A program made the translations under genes and the position numbers. Shown in pieces: positions 49,326-59,943 of a stretch of 64,000 bases of DNA; positions within the stretch are counted from its first letter, which is position 1, and each line of letters begins with the position of its first letter. The DNA comes from Alviniconcha marisindica (taxonomy: Eukaryota; Mollusca; Gastropoda; Provannidae), in the NCBI GenBank assembly GCA_018857735.1, contig JABMCL010001132.1, forward strand, positions 262,001-326,000, in the 5' to 3' direction. The notes beneath the pieces are model-generated. The model saw nothing but the letters and a program-made list of their open reading frames with translations. It searched no databases and was not told the DNA's origin.

Positions 49326-49514
49326 CAATATCAAATAAATAAAAAATTAAAAAATTGTGACTAGTGAAAAGATGACATATGGGTCAGACATTTAGTGCAT
49401 CAGGCCACAGCTTAAGTTACGCTAACTGGTTCATCAGACATGCATACATTTTATATTTAAACACATGTTTGTGCTGAATCGCCAGAATGATTAACAGTAA
49501 TTAACACTGACCAA

Positions 49515-49660
49515 CACTAGGGTGGGACAGCTCAGTTGGCAGAGACTAGAGCACTCAACCAAAATGCCTGGCGCAATACTGACACAGGTTCCATTCCCCA
49601 GTGTGGCAAGGGATTCTTCCCAAGAGTCAACTTTCACTGTTCAGTGCACTGTCTTTATTT
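49515..49660 (+). mobile_element. SINE family 1, 5' head fragment
   Basis: ACAGCTCAGTTGGCAGAG (box A), CAGGTTCCATTCCCC (box B region) and AGAGTCAACTTTCACTG follow the order of the family head. The body is missing. Confidence 0.7.
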
Positions 49661-50322
49661 AATTACATTATATAGTCACCCTAGGCAGTCACGTGTATTG
49701 ACATCTGTGTAAACATTAAAAATGGAAAACACTGGCAGTGGCACCAATGCCACAGTGGCAGCTAGACCATTCTTTGGGCACATGAAAATACTTCCCACTC
49801 TGGTACTGCCACAGGAATGGGTTGTGCTGTTTTTGTAGCCATACCTAAATTTGGCAACCAGAATTTCTGGCAACGACTAATGAAGAACTTTTACAAGAGA
49901 ATTTAAGAAAATAACAAAGTTCAACAAAATGCTCATTTTGATTTATAATTACAGTGTAACAGTACAATTGTTGCTTGGAATTAATTAATGTCATAACATC
50001 TGATGACACTAATGATGATATTTCAGCAGACTGATAGTGATACTGTCAAAAAGCTTCAAAAGCAGGAGTACAGAAAAATCACTTTTTCAACATGTGTGAC
50101 AACAGATTATAGACAGAGCTCTAAGTCTAAGTTAACTGATTTTTAATGCTCAGTCACCCATGATGGTTAAATATCAAAGTCATGAATGACTATTCATGAG
50201 TCATGCATAACTCACTCATTAAACAGAATGAGACAGAAGTTATAAAAATAGCCTGATTTCCCATAACTTCTTTTGTAAAAGTTAATGTAAATCACAATTC
50301 TTCTTTAATCAGACCAGAGAAA
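49661..50322 (-). other. 3' flank of the CUB-Ly6 gene
   Basis: AT-rich sequence downstream of the minus-strand gene. TTTATT at about 49653 (AATAAA on the minus strand) could be its polyadenylation signal. Confidence 0.35.
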
Positions 50323-51372
50323 TCAAAGCAACCTAATCAAAGCAATCAAAACTGATGTAGCCAGCAACATAAAATTCAGTGGCACTTTCCCAGCTTTGTT
50401 GCAGAAGTCTCCACGATCACAAAGACAATAGTTGACAAAGATGCCTTGAATATTCATGAACTTGCGACACCCACGGAAATCTGTCACCTCCCCAGACCCT
50501 GTGGAAGTGTCTGTAAGGGTCAGCAGCAGAGAGTTATACTGCAGCCGTGTGTAACAGCGACGATTGGACCGGGCAATTCCATCCTGAAATTCTTTGGAGC
50601 AGACAAAACAACCAGACCGCTCTGAAGCTCTGTCTGTGCTTGACTTGGGATCAAAGAAGTCGATGCGGCAGCCAAAGCACTCATAACACTTAATACCGCC
50701 AGACTCCTGTCCATAATCATTATCACCACCACCAGGAATGAGGTCTCCAGGAATCTGTTCCTGCTCCGTCCAGTCAAGCTGCAGTTCATTGTATGTGCCG
50801 TCGTTCCAGCCACCGATGTAGCCACCCTCTGGGTTGATGTTGCCGTCATTGCGACGGACAGACTGCCTGATCCTGAGAGAAAAACCTCGCATGCTGTCCT
50901 GGAACTCGTCAGTGCGGAACTGTATGGTGACGTAGTTCTGCGTGGTGATGAAGGTGTTCCGCCTCGGGGGCTCGATTCCGCACAAACCTTTCCATCCGAT
51001 GGCTGGGAACAGACGCGCGTTGTCCACCCGGTAAGAGTTGAACAGCTTCAGGTAGTCCGAGCAGCACAGCCCCTTGCAAAAGTCGGCATAGTAACTGCGG
51101 CTGTCGATGTTGATATGGAGCAGCTCGATCGTGAACTGGTAGTAGGGTTTCCCAACCAGAGTCAAAATGCAGTCCAGACTGGGTCTATAGTAATCGCCTG
51201 TGTGCGAATAAATCGTCTCTTCGTCTTTCTGGGTCATTCTGACGATGCGAGGGACTTGCTGAGATCCGCAGTCTTCACCCTGAATGACATAATCTGCAGT
51301 TACTGGCGGGATGAAGAAGAACCCGTAAAGAGAAAGCCAAACACTCAACAAAACGTATGTTTTGGCCGCCAT
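50323..51372 (-). CDS. secreted CUB plus Ly6/uPAR-domain protein, probably GPI-anchored, intronless
   Basis: Complete 349-residue ORF. The ATG at 51372-51370 (AAAAATGG context) was chosen because a classic signal peptide follows directly: MAAK, a hydrophobic core, then PVTA at residues 23-26. Residues about 35-170 look like a CUB domain (Cys 35, 68, 99, 103, 104, 131; LCGIEPP; YVTIQFRTDE; FSLRI). Residues 175-226 form a Gly/Asp/Asn-rich linker. Residues 229-324 hold ten cysteines in a Ly6/three-finger layout opening CYECFGC and closing YCLCDRGDFCN. A hydrophobic tail (PLNFMLLATSVLIALIRLL) follows NKAG, as in GPI-anchored Ly6 proteins. The product is thus predicted to sit on the outer cell surface. 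Signal peptide to stop lies in one exon, so it may be a retrocopy or a naturally intronless gene. The function is unknown. No orthologue is recognised. Confidence 0.85.
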   Translation of the reverse strand: MAAKTYVLLSVWLSLYGFFFIPPVTADYVIQGEDCGSQQVPRIVRMTQKDEETIYSHTGDYYRPSLDCILTLVGKPYYQFTIELLHINIDSRSYYADFCKGLCCSDYLKLFNSYRVDNARLFPAIGWKGLCGIEPPRRNTFITTQNYVTIQFRTDEFQDSMRGFSLRIRQSVRRNDGNINPEGGYIGGWNDGTYNELQLDWTEQEQIPGDLIPGGGDNDYGQESGGIKCYECFGCRIDFFDPKSSTDRASERSGCFVCSKEFQDGIARSNRRCYTRLQYNSLLLTLTDTSTGSGEVTDFRGCRKFMNIQGIFVNYCLCDRGDFCNKAGKVPLNFMLLATSVLIALIRLL

Positions 51373-51780
51373 TTTTGATGCCTCGCGAATCAGGAAGTGA
51401 CCAAGGGAAGCAACTCGGGCCAATGGTAAGCATGCTTACTTACCTTACTGAGTCAGGGAGTCATCCAAAGACTGTATTTTGGTAGAATCACTGACCTATT
51501 GTCCTATAAGTATAAATATATATATATATAGCTGAATCATTTCAATGTGTAGAATCACAGATCTTCCGTCTTTGGTAGAAGCTGTCGACCGGCCTCCAAC
51601 AGTGTCACAGTCAAAGGACAGCGACCCTCAGTTTGCTGATTCATCAGAGCCGGTTAACTTGAAAATGTTTTTGAGACTCAGTGCCAGTGGCCAGTGTACG
51701 TGCCACTGAAAGAGGGTTCACACTACGATCGCAGAAGTCTGCAACTTAAGACGTGACAGGCCTTACGGTGGCGATCACTC
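51373..51780 (-). promoter_or_regulatory. 5' flank of the CUB-Ly6 gene
   Basis: About 400 bases upstream of the ATG. They include a (TA)n tract (about 51516-51530) and, near the ATG, GC-richer sequence suited to a 5' UTR. No certain TATA box or initiator was identified. Confidence 0.3.
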
Positions 51781-51783
51781 ACT

Positions 51784-52330
<547 letters not shown>

Positions 52331-52559
52331 ACTACAAATACATGTATTACTGGTGGTAGGTTGATAGAATGAAAGTATTAAGTCAACGTCAATAAAATGC
52401 GAGTGTTGTGGAAGACTTGCTAACTAGGCCCAGCAAACATGGTACTTAACGTCCATAGAAACCATAAGGTTTATTAGTGACGGGGAGAAGGGGGTATGGA
52501 GATGGGGGGGGAGGGTGAAGAAATTATATACTATCGCTACACTGTCACCACCAGAATGA
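52331..52559. other. spacer with a dispersed repeat piece
   Basis: At about 52440-52480 the minus strand reads TTAGTGA..GTTTCTATGGACGTTAAG-like sequence, a short copy of the GTGGACGTTAAGCA motif at 54640. Confidence 0.5.
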
Positions 52560-52745
52560 CTCTACATTAAGGTGGGCAGCGATGAGAGCCATTTTAATGT
52601 TTCATCAAATTGTGAGGGACAAAGTCACAAGACAGTGTCCAGAGACCACAACTTTAGAAGAGAAAGGAGAGCCGAAGCGGATTCGAACCGAGGTCCCTCC
52701 GCTTACCAGCCTAACGCCTTACCGCTAGGCCAAACCGGCTCACAC
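52560..52745 (-). mobile_element. SINE family 2 with tRNA-like head
   Basis: The reverse complement of 52671-52740 reads AGCCGGTTTGGCCTAGCGGT AAGGCG ... CTCGGTTCGAATCCGCTTCG GCT. Box A (TGGCCTAGCGGTAAGG) and box B (GGTTCGAATCC) are intact and the first six acceptor positions can pair with the 3' end. The anticodon arm is poor and a body of about 110 bases continues, so it is a SINE rather than a tRNA gene. Confidence 0.7.
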
Positions 52746-53148
52746 CAGGCCCAGGCGTCAAAGGGACATGTGCGTACTGACAGACACAAATGACAAAACT
52801 CATTCTTTTCCCAAATGATAAAACTCATTCATTTTTTTAGCAAGTTATTCGCTAAATAGAATGAACCGTTTAGAATGATTCTGGTGGTATTCGTGACCCA
52901 AAATAACATTTAAATTGTCCGAAGACTGAATTTCTAACAGCCTCCTTGGAGATAGTCACGACTGAAGGAATGGGGCTAGGAACAGCATTTAGCTACTGTT
53001 AAGTAGTAAAGCGTTTGCTGCTTGGCGAAGTCTTGACGTGTGCCCAACAAGCCGGCCCGCGGCCGCAAACATTCTATCATCTTCCCCATGCAACGCTACA
53101 GACCTCTCCCGTATAAATGTCTGTCACAGTTTCTGATGCGGGGGCGTC
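52746..53148. other. intergenic, nothing recognised
   Basis: Mixed sequence containing GCGGCCGC (about 53058). No gene or repeat identified. Confidence 0.4.
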
Positions 53149-53328
53149 ATAGTTCAGGAGCTGTGTGAGAGTCGAGGTGGCCGTCCTGGGCTGTCCGTCC
53201 TTACGAGCCTTCTGGTTTCCGTTGACGTAAAGCTATATTGAACCATGCTTCGGCATTGGTCTCAGCTTGTCCCTAATATGTCAACTGACATCTGAGGACA
53301 TTAAGCAACACTACCTACCTACCTACCT
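53149..53328 (+). mobile_element. short retroposon family 3, about 180 bp, (CTAC)n tail
   Basis: Starts ATAGTTCAGGAGCTGTGTGA and ends GGACATTAAGCAACA(CTAC)n. Flanked by CTGATGCGGGGGC and CTGATGCTGGGGGA, a near-perfect target-site duplication. An almost identical copy lies inverted at 56201-56378. Confidence 0.85.
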
Positions 53329-54557
53329 GATGCTGGGGGACCTTTTTCGTGCCGTGATCACTATTCTGGTCAGTATTGTCACTCAAGGCTGGCCGTGTCA
53401 CCATCATCAGGGAATATTATCAGTTCATCAACAGCATCACAGGCGATGATTTATCGATCCTGGTTCGGCATTATCCTCCTCCTCCCCCGTCCCCCCTCAC
53501 CACCACACACACCCCACCCCCACCCCCTCCCGCCCCCTTGCCCTCCCCACCCACCGAAAAAAAGAACAGGAAATACGTATAGTTTCGAACTGTACGCTTA
53601 CATTCAAACTAAAACACCGCAAGCACCCTGGGGTAGTCTGTACTTGAAAAGAAACTTCAGCCTTTTATGTGTTCACGCTTCATTGACTCTGATGACAGGG
53701 GAGACGACTGTGGACAGGGGAGAAAAGCCAAACGAAGGCGGAGTACGCTGCCAGGTGGCGCTCGGTGGCGCGGAAAAAGGTCAAAAGACAAAGGAGCGGC
53801 CAGGGTTGGGGTCAGGGAGTGATGGATGGGAGACAATGCGAAAGTGACACTGGGGGCGTGCTTCACGTGAGCAGTGATAATCACATTATGCTCACCGCAC
53901 GTGCACTCTCTCACGTACTCGTGCGCGTCAGTGCCTCCCACTCCCCCCCCCCTCCCCCCCCTGAATGAAAGCCGGGACCAGGAAGTAGACTTCTCAAGAA
54001 CGTTTTTCATATCGTGTTGAAAACCTGATAATACGGAGCTGCTTTTCAGAAATGCTGCATTATTATACCAAGTTAAAAAATAAATTTAAGGACAAAACAA
54101 AACAAACGTAAAAACTCCGTGCACCCAGTGACCCGACACGCCAGGCGCGTGCTTGCTGCGTGCCAAGTCCAACATCAAAGGAGCCGCGCTATGCGACAGG
54201 CAAATGACAGGTGACGGTGTGCAGCCGATCCCGCTATCGTCACTCACTGAAATCTGCAGTCGTCTTTTAACTTCCATCATAATAATAATAATAATAATAA
54301 AATGAACGTATTTTGGAACCAAATCCTTAACTCGAGGTCTTTATGTATACCTTGATCTGTTCACCTATTAGACAAAATATAATTATGTCAGCTTTTAGAG
54401 AGTTAGTCATTGGGTGTGTCTCTACTCGTTTTGTTGTTGTTGTTGTTGTTGCTGCTGCTGCTGCTGATGATGATGATGATGGTGGTGATGATGATGATGA
54501 TGTGGTGATGGTAATATTGACGATGATGATTTTTTTAATTTATGACAGTGTCATTTT
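53329..54557. other. intergenic with C-rich and triplet repeats
   Basis: C-rich tracts at about 53478-53555 and 53940-53962, and (TTG)n(CTG)n(ATG)n triplet stretches at about 54430-54530. Small ORFs over these are compositional. Confidence 0.5.
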
Positions 54558-54608
54558 ATGTATTTCAGTCGTCTATGTAATAATATTATATAGACGACTG
54601 AAATACAT
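54558..54608. repeat. near-perfect 51-bp palindrome
   Basis: 25-bp arms around base 54583 with one G/T mismatch (ATGTATTTCAGTCGTCTAT on the left). It abuts a GTCCCTGATAAGCCTCGTGG ... GTGGACGTTAAGCA dispersed motif (54620-54664) with a (CTTA)n tail. Confidence 0.92.
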
Positions 54609-55053
54609 GAAAGGACACGGGCCCGTCCCTGATAAGCCTCGTGGTTTCCGTGGACGTTAAGCACTATGTTTACTTACTTACTTACTTATGTACTATTACG
54701 TTTTTCGCGTCTTGTGCTCATCCTCACATGTTAAAATCCAGCCAACGATTGTCTTTCCAGCGATTAAGACAGGGTGCAGTTTATGCACAGAACAAGTCAG
54801 AACATTTCGTTATCGTTGACGTTACGTGCCTGCGTGGTCGAGTGGCGACGATGACGAGCGCAGTACACCTGTCAAGTGTGGCGATGGGCGACGCCTACAA
54901 CTCGTAGACTAAGTGGCCGGTGCAGGTTCCTGACTGCTACGCCCTCAGCTGGCAGTTCGCCACGCCACGGTGCATCGCTTTACGTGCCGTCTGCTGCCTG
55001 CAGCATCAAACAGCTTTGCAGTCTTTCTCCCTTATTGTACCCCCTCCCCTCTA

Positions 55054-55054
<1 letters not shown>

Positions 55055-55115
<61 letters not shown>

Positions 55116-55175
55116 CCCCCCTCTCTCTCTCTCCCCCCTCTCTCTCTCCCCCCCCCCTCCCACACTCTTCCAGGC

Positions 55176-55241
<66 letters not shown>

Positions 55242-55289
55242 GTGTGTGGTGTTGTGGTGTGGTGGGGTGGGTGTGGTGGTGGGGTGGTA

Positions 55290-55365
<76 letters not shown>

Positions 55366-55398
55366 GTGTGTGGTGTGTGGTTTGTGTGTGTGTGTGGT

Positions 55399-55477
<79 letters not shown>

Positions 55478-55535
55478 GTTGTGTGTGTTGTGTGCGATGG
55501 TGTGTGTGTGTGCGGTGGGGTTGTACGAGCGGATA
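55055..55535. repeat. (CA)n - (CT)n - (GT)n compound microsatellite
   Basis: CA repeats at 55057-55110, CT/C-rich sequence at 55118-55160, then GT repeats with GGTGTGG interruptions at 55178-55530. The CA and GT halves are inverted with respect to each other and could fold together. Confidence 0.93.
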
Positions 55536-55998
55536 TTGATGACAAATGTGTGCATAATTATTAATATTGTAATATTGTGTATATTTTTTATATTGGTTGT
55601 TTGTGCCAGATTATGAAGTGTACGCGCCAAGGGCTCACTGAATCATTACAAACCACACCCCTTTTCATTCTTAATCACGATATAAAGGACCCGCCGACCT
55701 GTGTCAAAAGGTGTACAGGTGTAGTAACGACAAGCCATATTTTTTAAAGGATCACATAATAATTACTGTGTTTGTATATAAATATAAAAATAAAGCAAGG
55801 ACAAAAAGGAGAAAAAGGAGGACAGGAGGAAAAAACGAAAAAAAAGAAAAGCCACAAGGACTTTCAGCTGTCAGCATCTACCTACATGCAGATAGCGTAC
55901 GAGACAAAAGAGCTGACACCATGGATAATACCTGACGGTATTGCCGCTTCCACCGCATGTACTTTCAGTGGTCAACGTCATTCTACGAAGTAGAATAC
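55536..55998. other. intergenic, AT-rich then purine-rich
   Basis: A-rich purine stretch at about 55785-55855. No gene seen. Confidence 0.4.
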
Positions 55999-56083
55999 AG
56001 AACGTGCTAGAGAAAGACGTAGGCTATAACAGAGAGTCACCGTCGCCGTCCGTTATAGCCTACGCCTTGCTCTAGCACGTTCT
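55999..56083. repeat. 32-bp inverted repeat with 21-base loop
   Basis: Arms 55999-56030 and 56052-56083 differ at two positions (AGAACGTGCTAGAG; CGTAGGCTATAAC). The inner arm motif GGCTATA recurs in the satellite that follows. Confidence 0.92.
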
Positions 56084-56099
56084 GTCCGAAACACCAATT

Positions 56100-57960
56100 T
56101 ACTTATTCTGTCCGAAAGTTTCGGACGGCCCTGTCTGCATTTCTTACGCCAGACAGACCTTCAGTTTGCTGCGTAGAAACGTTCACGGGCAAAAGCTTAG
56201 CTAGGTAGGTAGGTAGTGTTGCTTAATGTCCTCAGATGTCAGTTGACATATTAGGGACAAGCTGAGACCAGTGCCGAAGCATGGTTCAGTATAGCTTTAC
56301 GTCCACGGAAACCAGAAGGCTCGTTAGGACGGACAGCCCAGCACGGCCACCTCGACTCTCACACAGCTCCTGAACTATGCAAAAGCTTAGGCTACTAACA
56401 GATTAATATAACGTATGGTCTTCCACCAAATACCTTCCTTTAGACAGACTTTTAGTTGAATCGTTTTTAGTTTCAAGGGCAAAGGTTTAGGCTACTGACA
56501 TATTATATGCAACACATAGTCTTCCACCAAAGATCTTCCTTCAAACAGACTTTCAGTCTACTACGTCTATTTAATAACGTTCAAGACCAAAGATCTATAG
56601 GCTATTGACATAATTATTTAAACCTATAATTTATGCGTACTGCATAGGTCAGAGACCTCAGGTTAAAGGAAGTTCCTGACAGCTGTCTGCATATCTTCCG
56701 TCAGACACGCTTTCACTTTAATGCATCTACGTAGTAACACACTAGACCAAAGACCTAGGCTATAGACAGATTATAATGTACAGCTTCTACCAAAGGCATA
56801 AAGTTAGAAGAAGTTTCTGAAGGCTGGGTCTACAGGTCTTCCTTCATACAGGCCTTCGGCGTGCTGTGTCTAGGGCTTTGGTACAAGTCGTACTAGACCC
56901 AGAACCTAGACCACAGGCGGTTTCTGACAGCCGCGTTTTCAAGTTTCAAAGAACTAAAGCTATGGGAAGTTTGCAATATGTTTGTTTACAAATCTTCCAT
57001 CAAACAGACCGTCGGTTTTCTGCGCCTACGTAGAAAAGTACAAATCGTACAATACCAAATACCAAGTATGTATACAGATCCCGACGGCTATGTCTTCATG
57101 TCTTCTATCAAATACTTCAGCTATAGGCAGTTTCTGACGGCTTCCAGTAGACTCTCAGTTTGCTACGTCTACTCAGCAGTACAGTTCGGCAAGACCAAAG
57201 ACCTAGGCTACATACAAATGTTGGCGGCCATGTCTTCAAGTTTTCCACCAAAGACCTAGGCTACATACAAATGTTGGCGGCCATGTCTTCAAGTCTTCCA
57301 CCAAAGACCTAGGCTATAGTTTCTGACAGATCAGTCTATAAGTCTCCCGTCAGACAGACTCTCAGTTTGCTACGTCTACGTAGTAGTACAAGACCAAAAC
57401 CTAGGCTATATACAGACATAGGCCGGAAGGATGTATTCTATCAAAGACCTGGGCTATAGTTTCTGACGGAATAGTCTACAAGTCTTCCATCAGACAGACT
57501 CTCACTTTTCTACGTCTACGTATAGTACAAGACCAAAACCTAGGCAACAGACATGTCTTCTATCAAAGACCTAGGCTACAGACAGCTTCTGACGGACCAG
57601 TCAGTCTGCCATCTGATCGACATACTCAGTTTTCTACGTCTACGTCTACGTCGTAATAAAGTTCTGACGGCTCAGTCAATCTTCCTGATAATATCGTACT
57701 TATAAATTCACACTTATAATATCTGTTTGTGGTACAGTCGTGCTTATTTGTGTTTGTAGCACAGCAAGGACTGGCTGTTAGAAAGGTCCAAATGGACCCA
57801 ACGCTGCTATCATTGAGTATTAAAGTTTTCGAGTTCGAGTTCGAGTTCCTTATGACATATTTCAGTTTTCAGCGTCTGCGTAGTTGAAGTCGTGCAACTG
57901 CAAGACCAAAGACCCGTCCGTGTCTAGCCACGGATGACAGTTTCCGGCGGCTCTGTCTAT
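56100..57960. repeat. degenerate satellite, unit about 110-150 bp, more than ten copies
   Basis: Recurring blocks in a fixed order: AAGACCTAGGCTA.AGACAG, TTTCTGACGG, AGTCTACAAGTCTTCC, ATCAGACAGACTCTCAGTTT and CTACGTCTACGTAGTA. Copies differ widely, but 57230-57300 contains two nearly identical halves. A family 3 retroposon interrupts it at 56201-56378. Confidence 0.85.
56201..56378 (-). mobile_element. short retroposon family 3, inverted copy with 12-bp target-site duplication
   Basis: GCAAAAGCTTAG occurs exactly at 56189-56200 and 56379-56390. Between them lies a minus-strand copy of 53149-53327 with its (CTAC)n tail at the low-coordinate end. A tail plus target duplication indicates retroposition. 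Confidence 0.92.
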
Positions 57961-58739
57961 ATATATATAAAACGATATTCAAGTCATCCAAGGCACCTAC
58001 TTTCCCCTCGCCCCGTTGAGTGAGTGACAGCACCGCCAACAGCTGGGCCGAGGGTCCCACCCAGGCACGAGGCGGCGACATCAAAGGACTCAGGTGAGCG
58101 GCAGGCAGGTAAGGAGCAAGCAGGTAAAGCGGACGGCCACTCGTCCAACCAGCCCTCGGCAGGGGAGGAGTCGGGCCGTGGCACAGCACAGTGTGAAGGA
58201 CCGTATGGAAATCACAACAACGCCAGACAGCGGGGACTTGACCTAAACACTGCACGGCTCGCCCGAGTAGCTTCATCTTAATTCCCGAGGCTTTTGAGGA
58301 CTTAGGGCAAGACGTTTCGTGATGGGAACCGCCGTGTGTGGTTTTTGTACTTCCGTTCTCTGTGGATGATATTATTTTTTTCTCTTTTTTTTTCTTTTTC
58401 TTTTTCCCCCTTTCTTTTTTTCTTTTCCCCCTTTCTGTGACTGTTCTCATTGTCTGCACGCGTGTGTGTTCGGAAAATTTACCCGAGGGTCAACGGTTAC
58501 GTCTTTCTTTTGTTTTTTGATTTCTTGGATGTGACTCGCCATTGCCATCGGTCTAACTCTAAGGGCGCTTTATCAAATCGCTGTCTTGAATATTCACCAG
58601 CTTGGATGCTTTTATTTCTTTCCCGGGAGTTCCCGCTTTCCTCTTGATTCTAACTCCATAACCAGTTTTGTCGGCAAAAAGGTTAACATACATTCCGCAA
58701 CAAGCAGCATCCTTCTTACAACGATGTTGTAAACTCTTC
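57961..58739. other. GC-richer intergenic sequence
   Basis: GC-rich at 57990-58280, then T-rich at 58370-58440. A 196-codon minus-strand ORF at 57869-58459 spans the satellite end and T-tract and is not convincing. Confidence 0.4.
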
Positions 58740-58910
58740 CGAAGCCATAAAACCGCTCGTACGTTGTAAATGAATACGCGATTCTTTTGAAACCAGAAAA
58801 CTACTCGTACGTTACAAATGAATACGTTATTCTTTCGAAGCCAGAAAACTGCTCGTACGTTGTAAATGAATACGTTATTCTTTTGAAACCAGAAATCTGC
58901 TCGTATGTTT
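58740..58910. repeat. 48-bp tandem repeat, 3.5 copies
   Basis: Unit CTCGTACGTTGTAAATGAAT ACGTTATTCTTTTGAAACCA GAAAACTG, phased at 58756, 58804, 58852 and 58900. It is stop-free in one frame (KPENCSYVVNEYVILL). Confidence 0.9.
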
Positions 58911-59595
58911 CATTTTCACGGGATAAGTCTGCATGCTCACGGAATCTAATTCCAATCGTCAACAGATTTTTTGAAAATCCGGAAGCATGGTTATCTTGGA
59001 CATGCTCTCGATGGTGCTCTTGCAAAGACTGCCATTCTGTCAGTGTACAAAACTGAACCATGGAAAGTATTCTCTCGGAAGTGCAAGACCTGGAACTGCC
59101 GTGAATTAACGCAAGTACGGAAAACCAGTGGAGCAGAAACGGTGGGAGTTTGTTCCAGTCGTCAGGCGAGGAATGACACAGCAGCTCTTTCTGTCAAGTG
59201 AGTGGTTTTTAACTTCGATGCCTGAGGCAAGTGATAGTTTAACGCTGAAATATGTTGTACATGCACTTAAGTCTGACTGATTGCCTGGTGTCTGGCTGGT
59301 GATTCAGTCCACTGCACCGGCGGCTGTTTACGAACACGCTAAAATGTCTGACGCCTGTGCTTTTGAACGAGACATTCCTGTCTGTAGGATAATATATACT
59401 TATATAAAGATATATGACTTGACGGTGTACTCTGGAAATTCACAAGTGAGTTAGCTATTGGATTTAAACATCCCGTCAACCGCACAGGGTCACCTCAGGA
59501 CGAAGAGTGAGAGAGAGACAAAGACAGAGAGACAGACAGAGACAGATAGACAGACAGAGACAGACAGATAGAGGCAGAGACAGAGAAAGAGACAG
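58911..59595. other. intergenic, no gene supported
   Basis: Mixed sequence ending in a GACAGAGA-type purine stretch at about 59505-59600. Near 59201 a CAA|GTGAGT donor-like site ends a 76-codon open frame, but nothing else supports an exon. Confidence 0.35.
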
Positions 59596-59602
59596 AAAGA
59601 GA

Positions 59603-59943
<341 letters not shown>

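Noticed and set aside
52671..52739. Functional tRNA gene on the minus strand
   Set aside because: A and B boxes are good but the anticodon and T arms pair poorly and a SINE-like body follows. Called as a SINE head instead.
54835..54855. tRNA-Leu/Ser-like GTGGTCGAGTGG motif
   Set aside because: Only an A-box-like string; no B box or cloverleaf follows at the right distance.
57869..58459. 196-codon minus-strand ORF
   Set aside because: It spans a T-rich tract (Lys run) and the satellite end, with no domain and no supporting splice or start context.
58787..59056. 89-codon ORF starting with 16-residue repeats (KPENCSYVVNEYVILL)
   Set aside because: Its first half is the 48-bp tandem repeat and the rest has no recognisable similarity.
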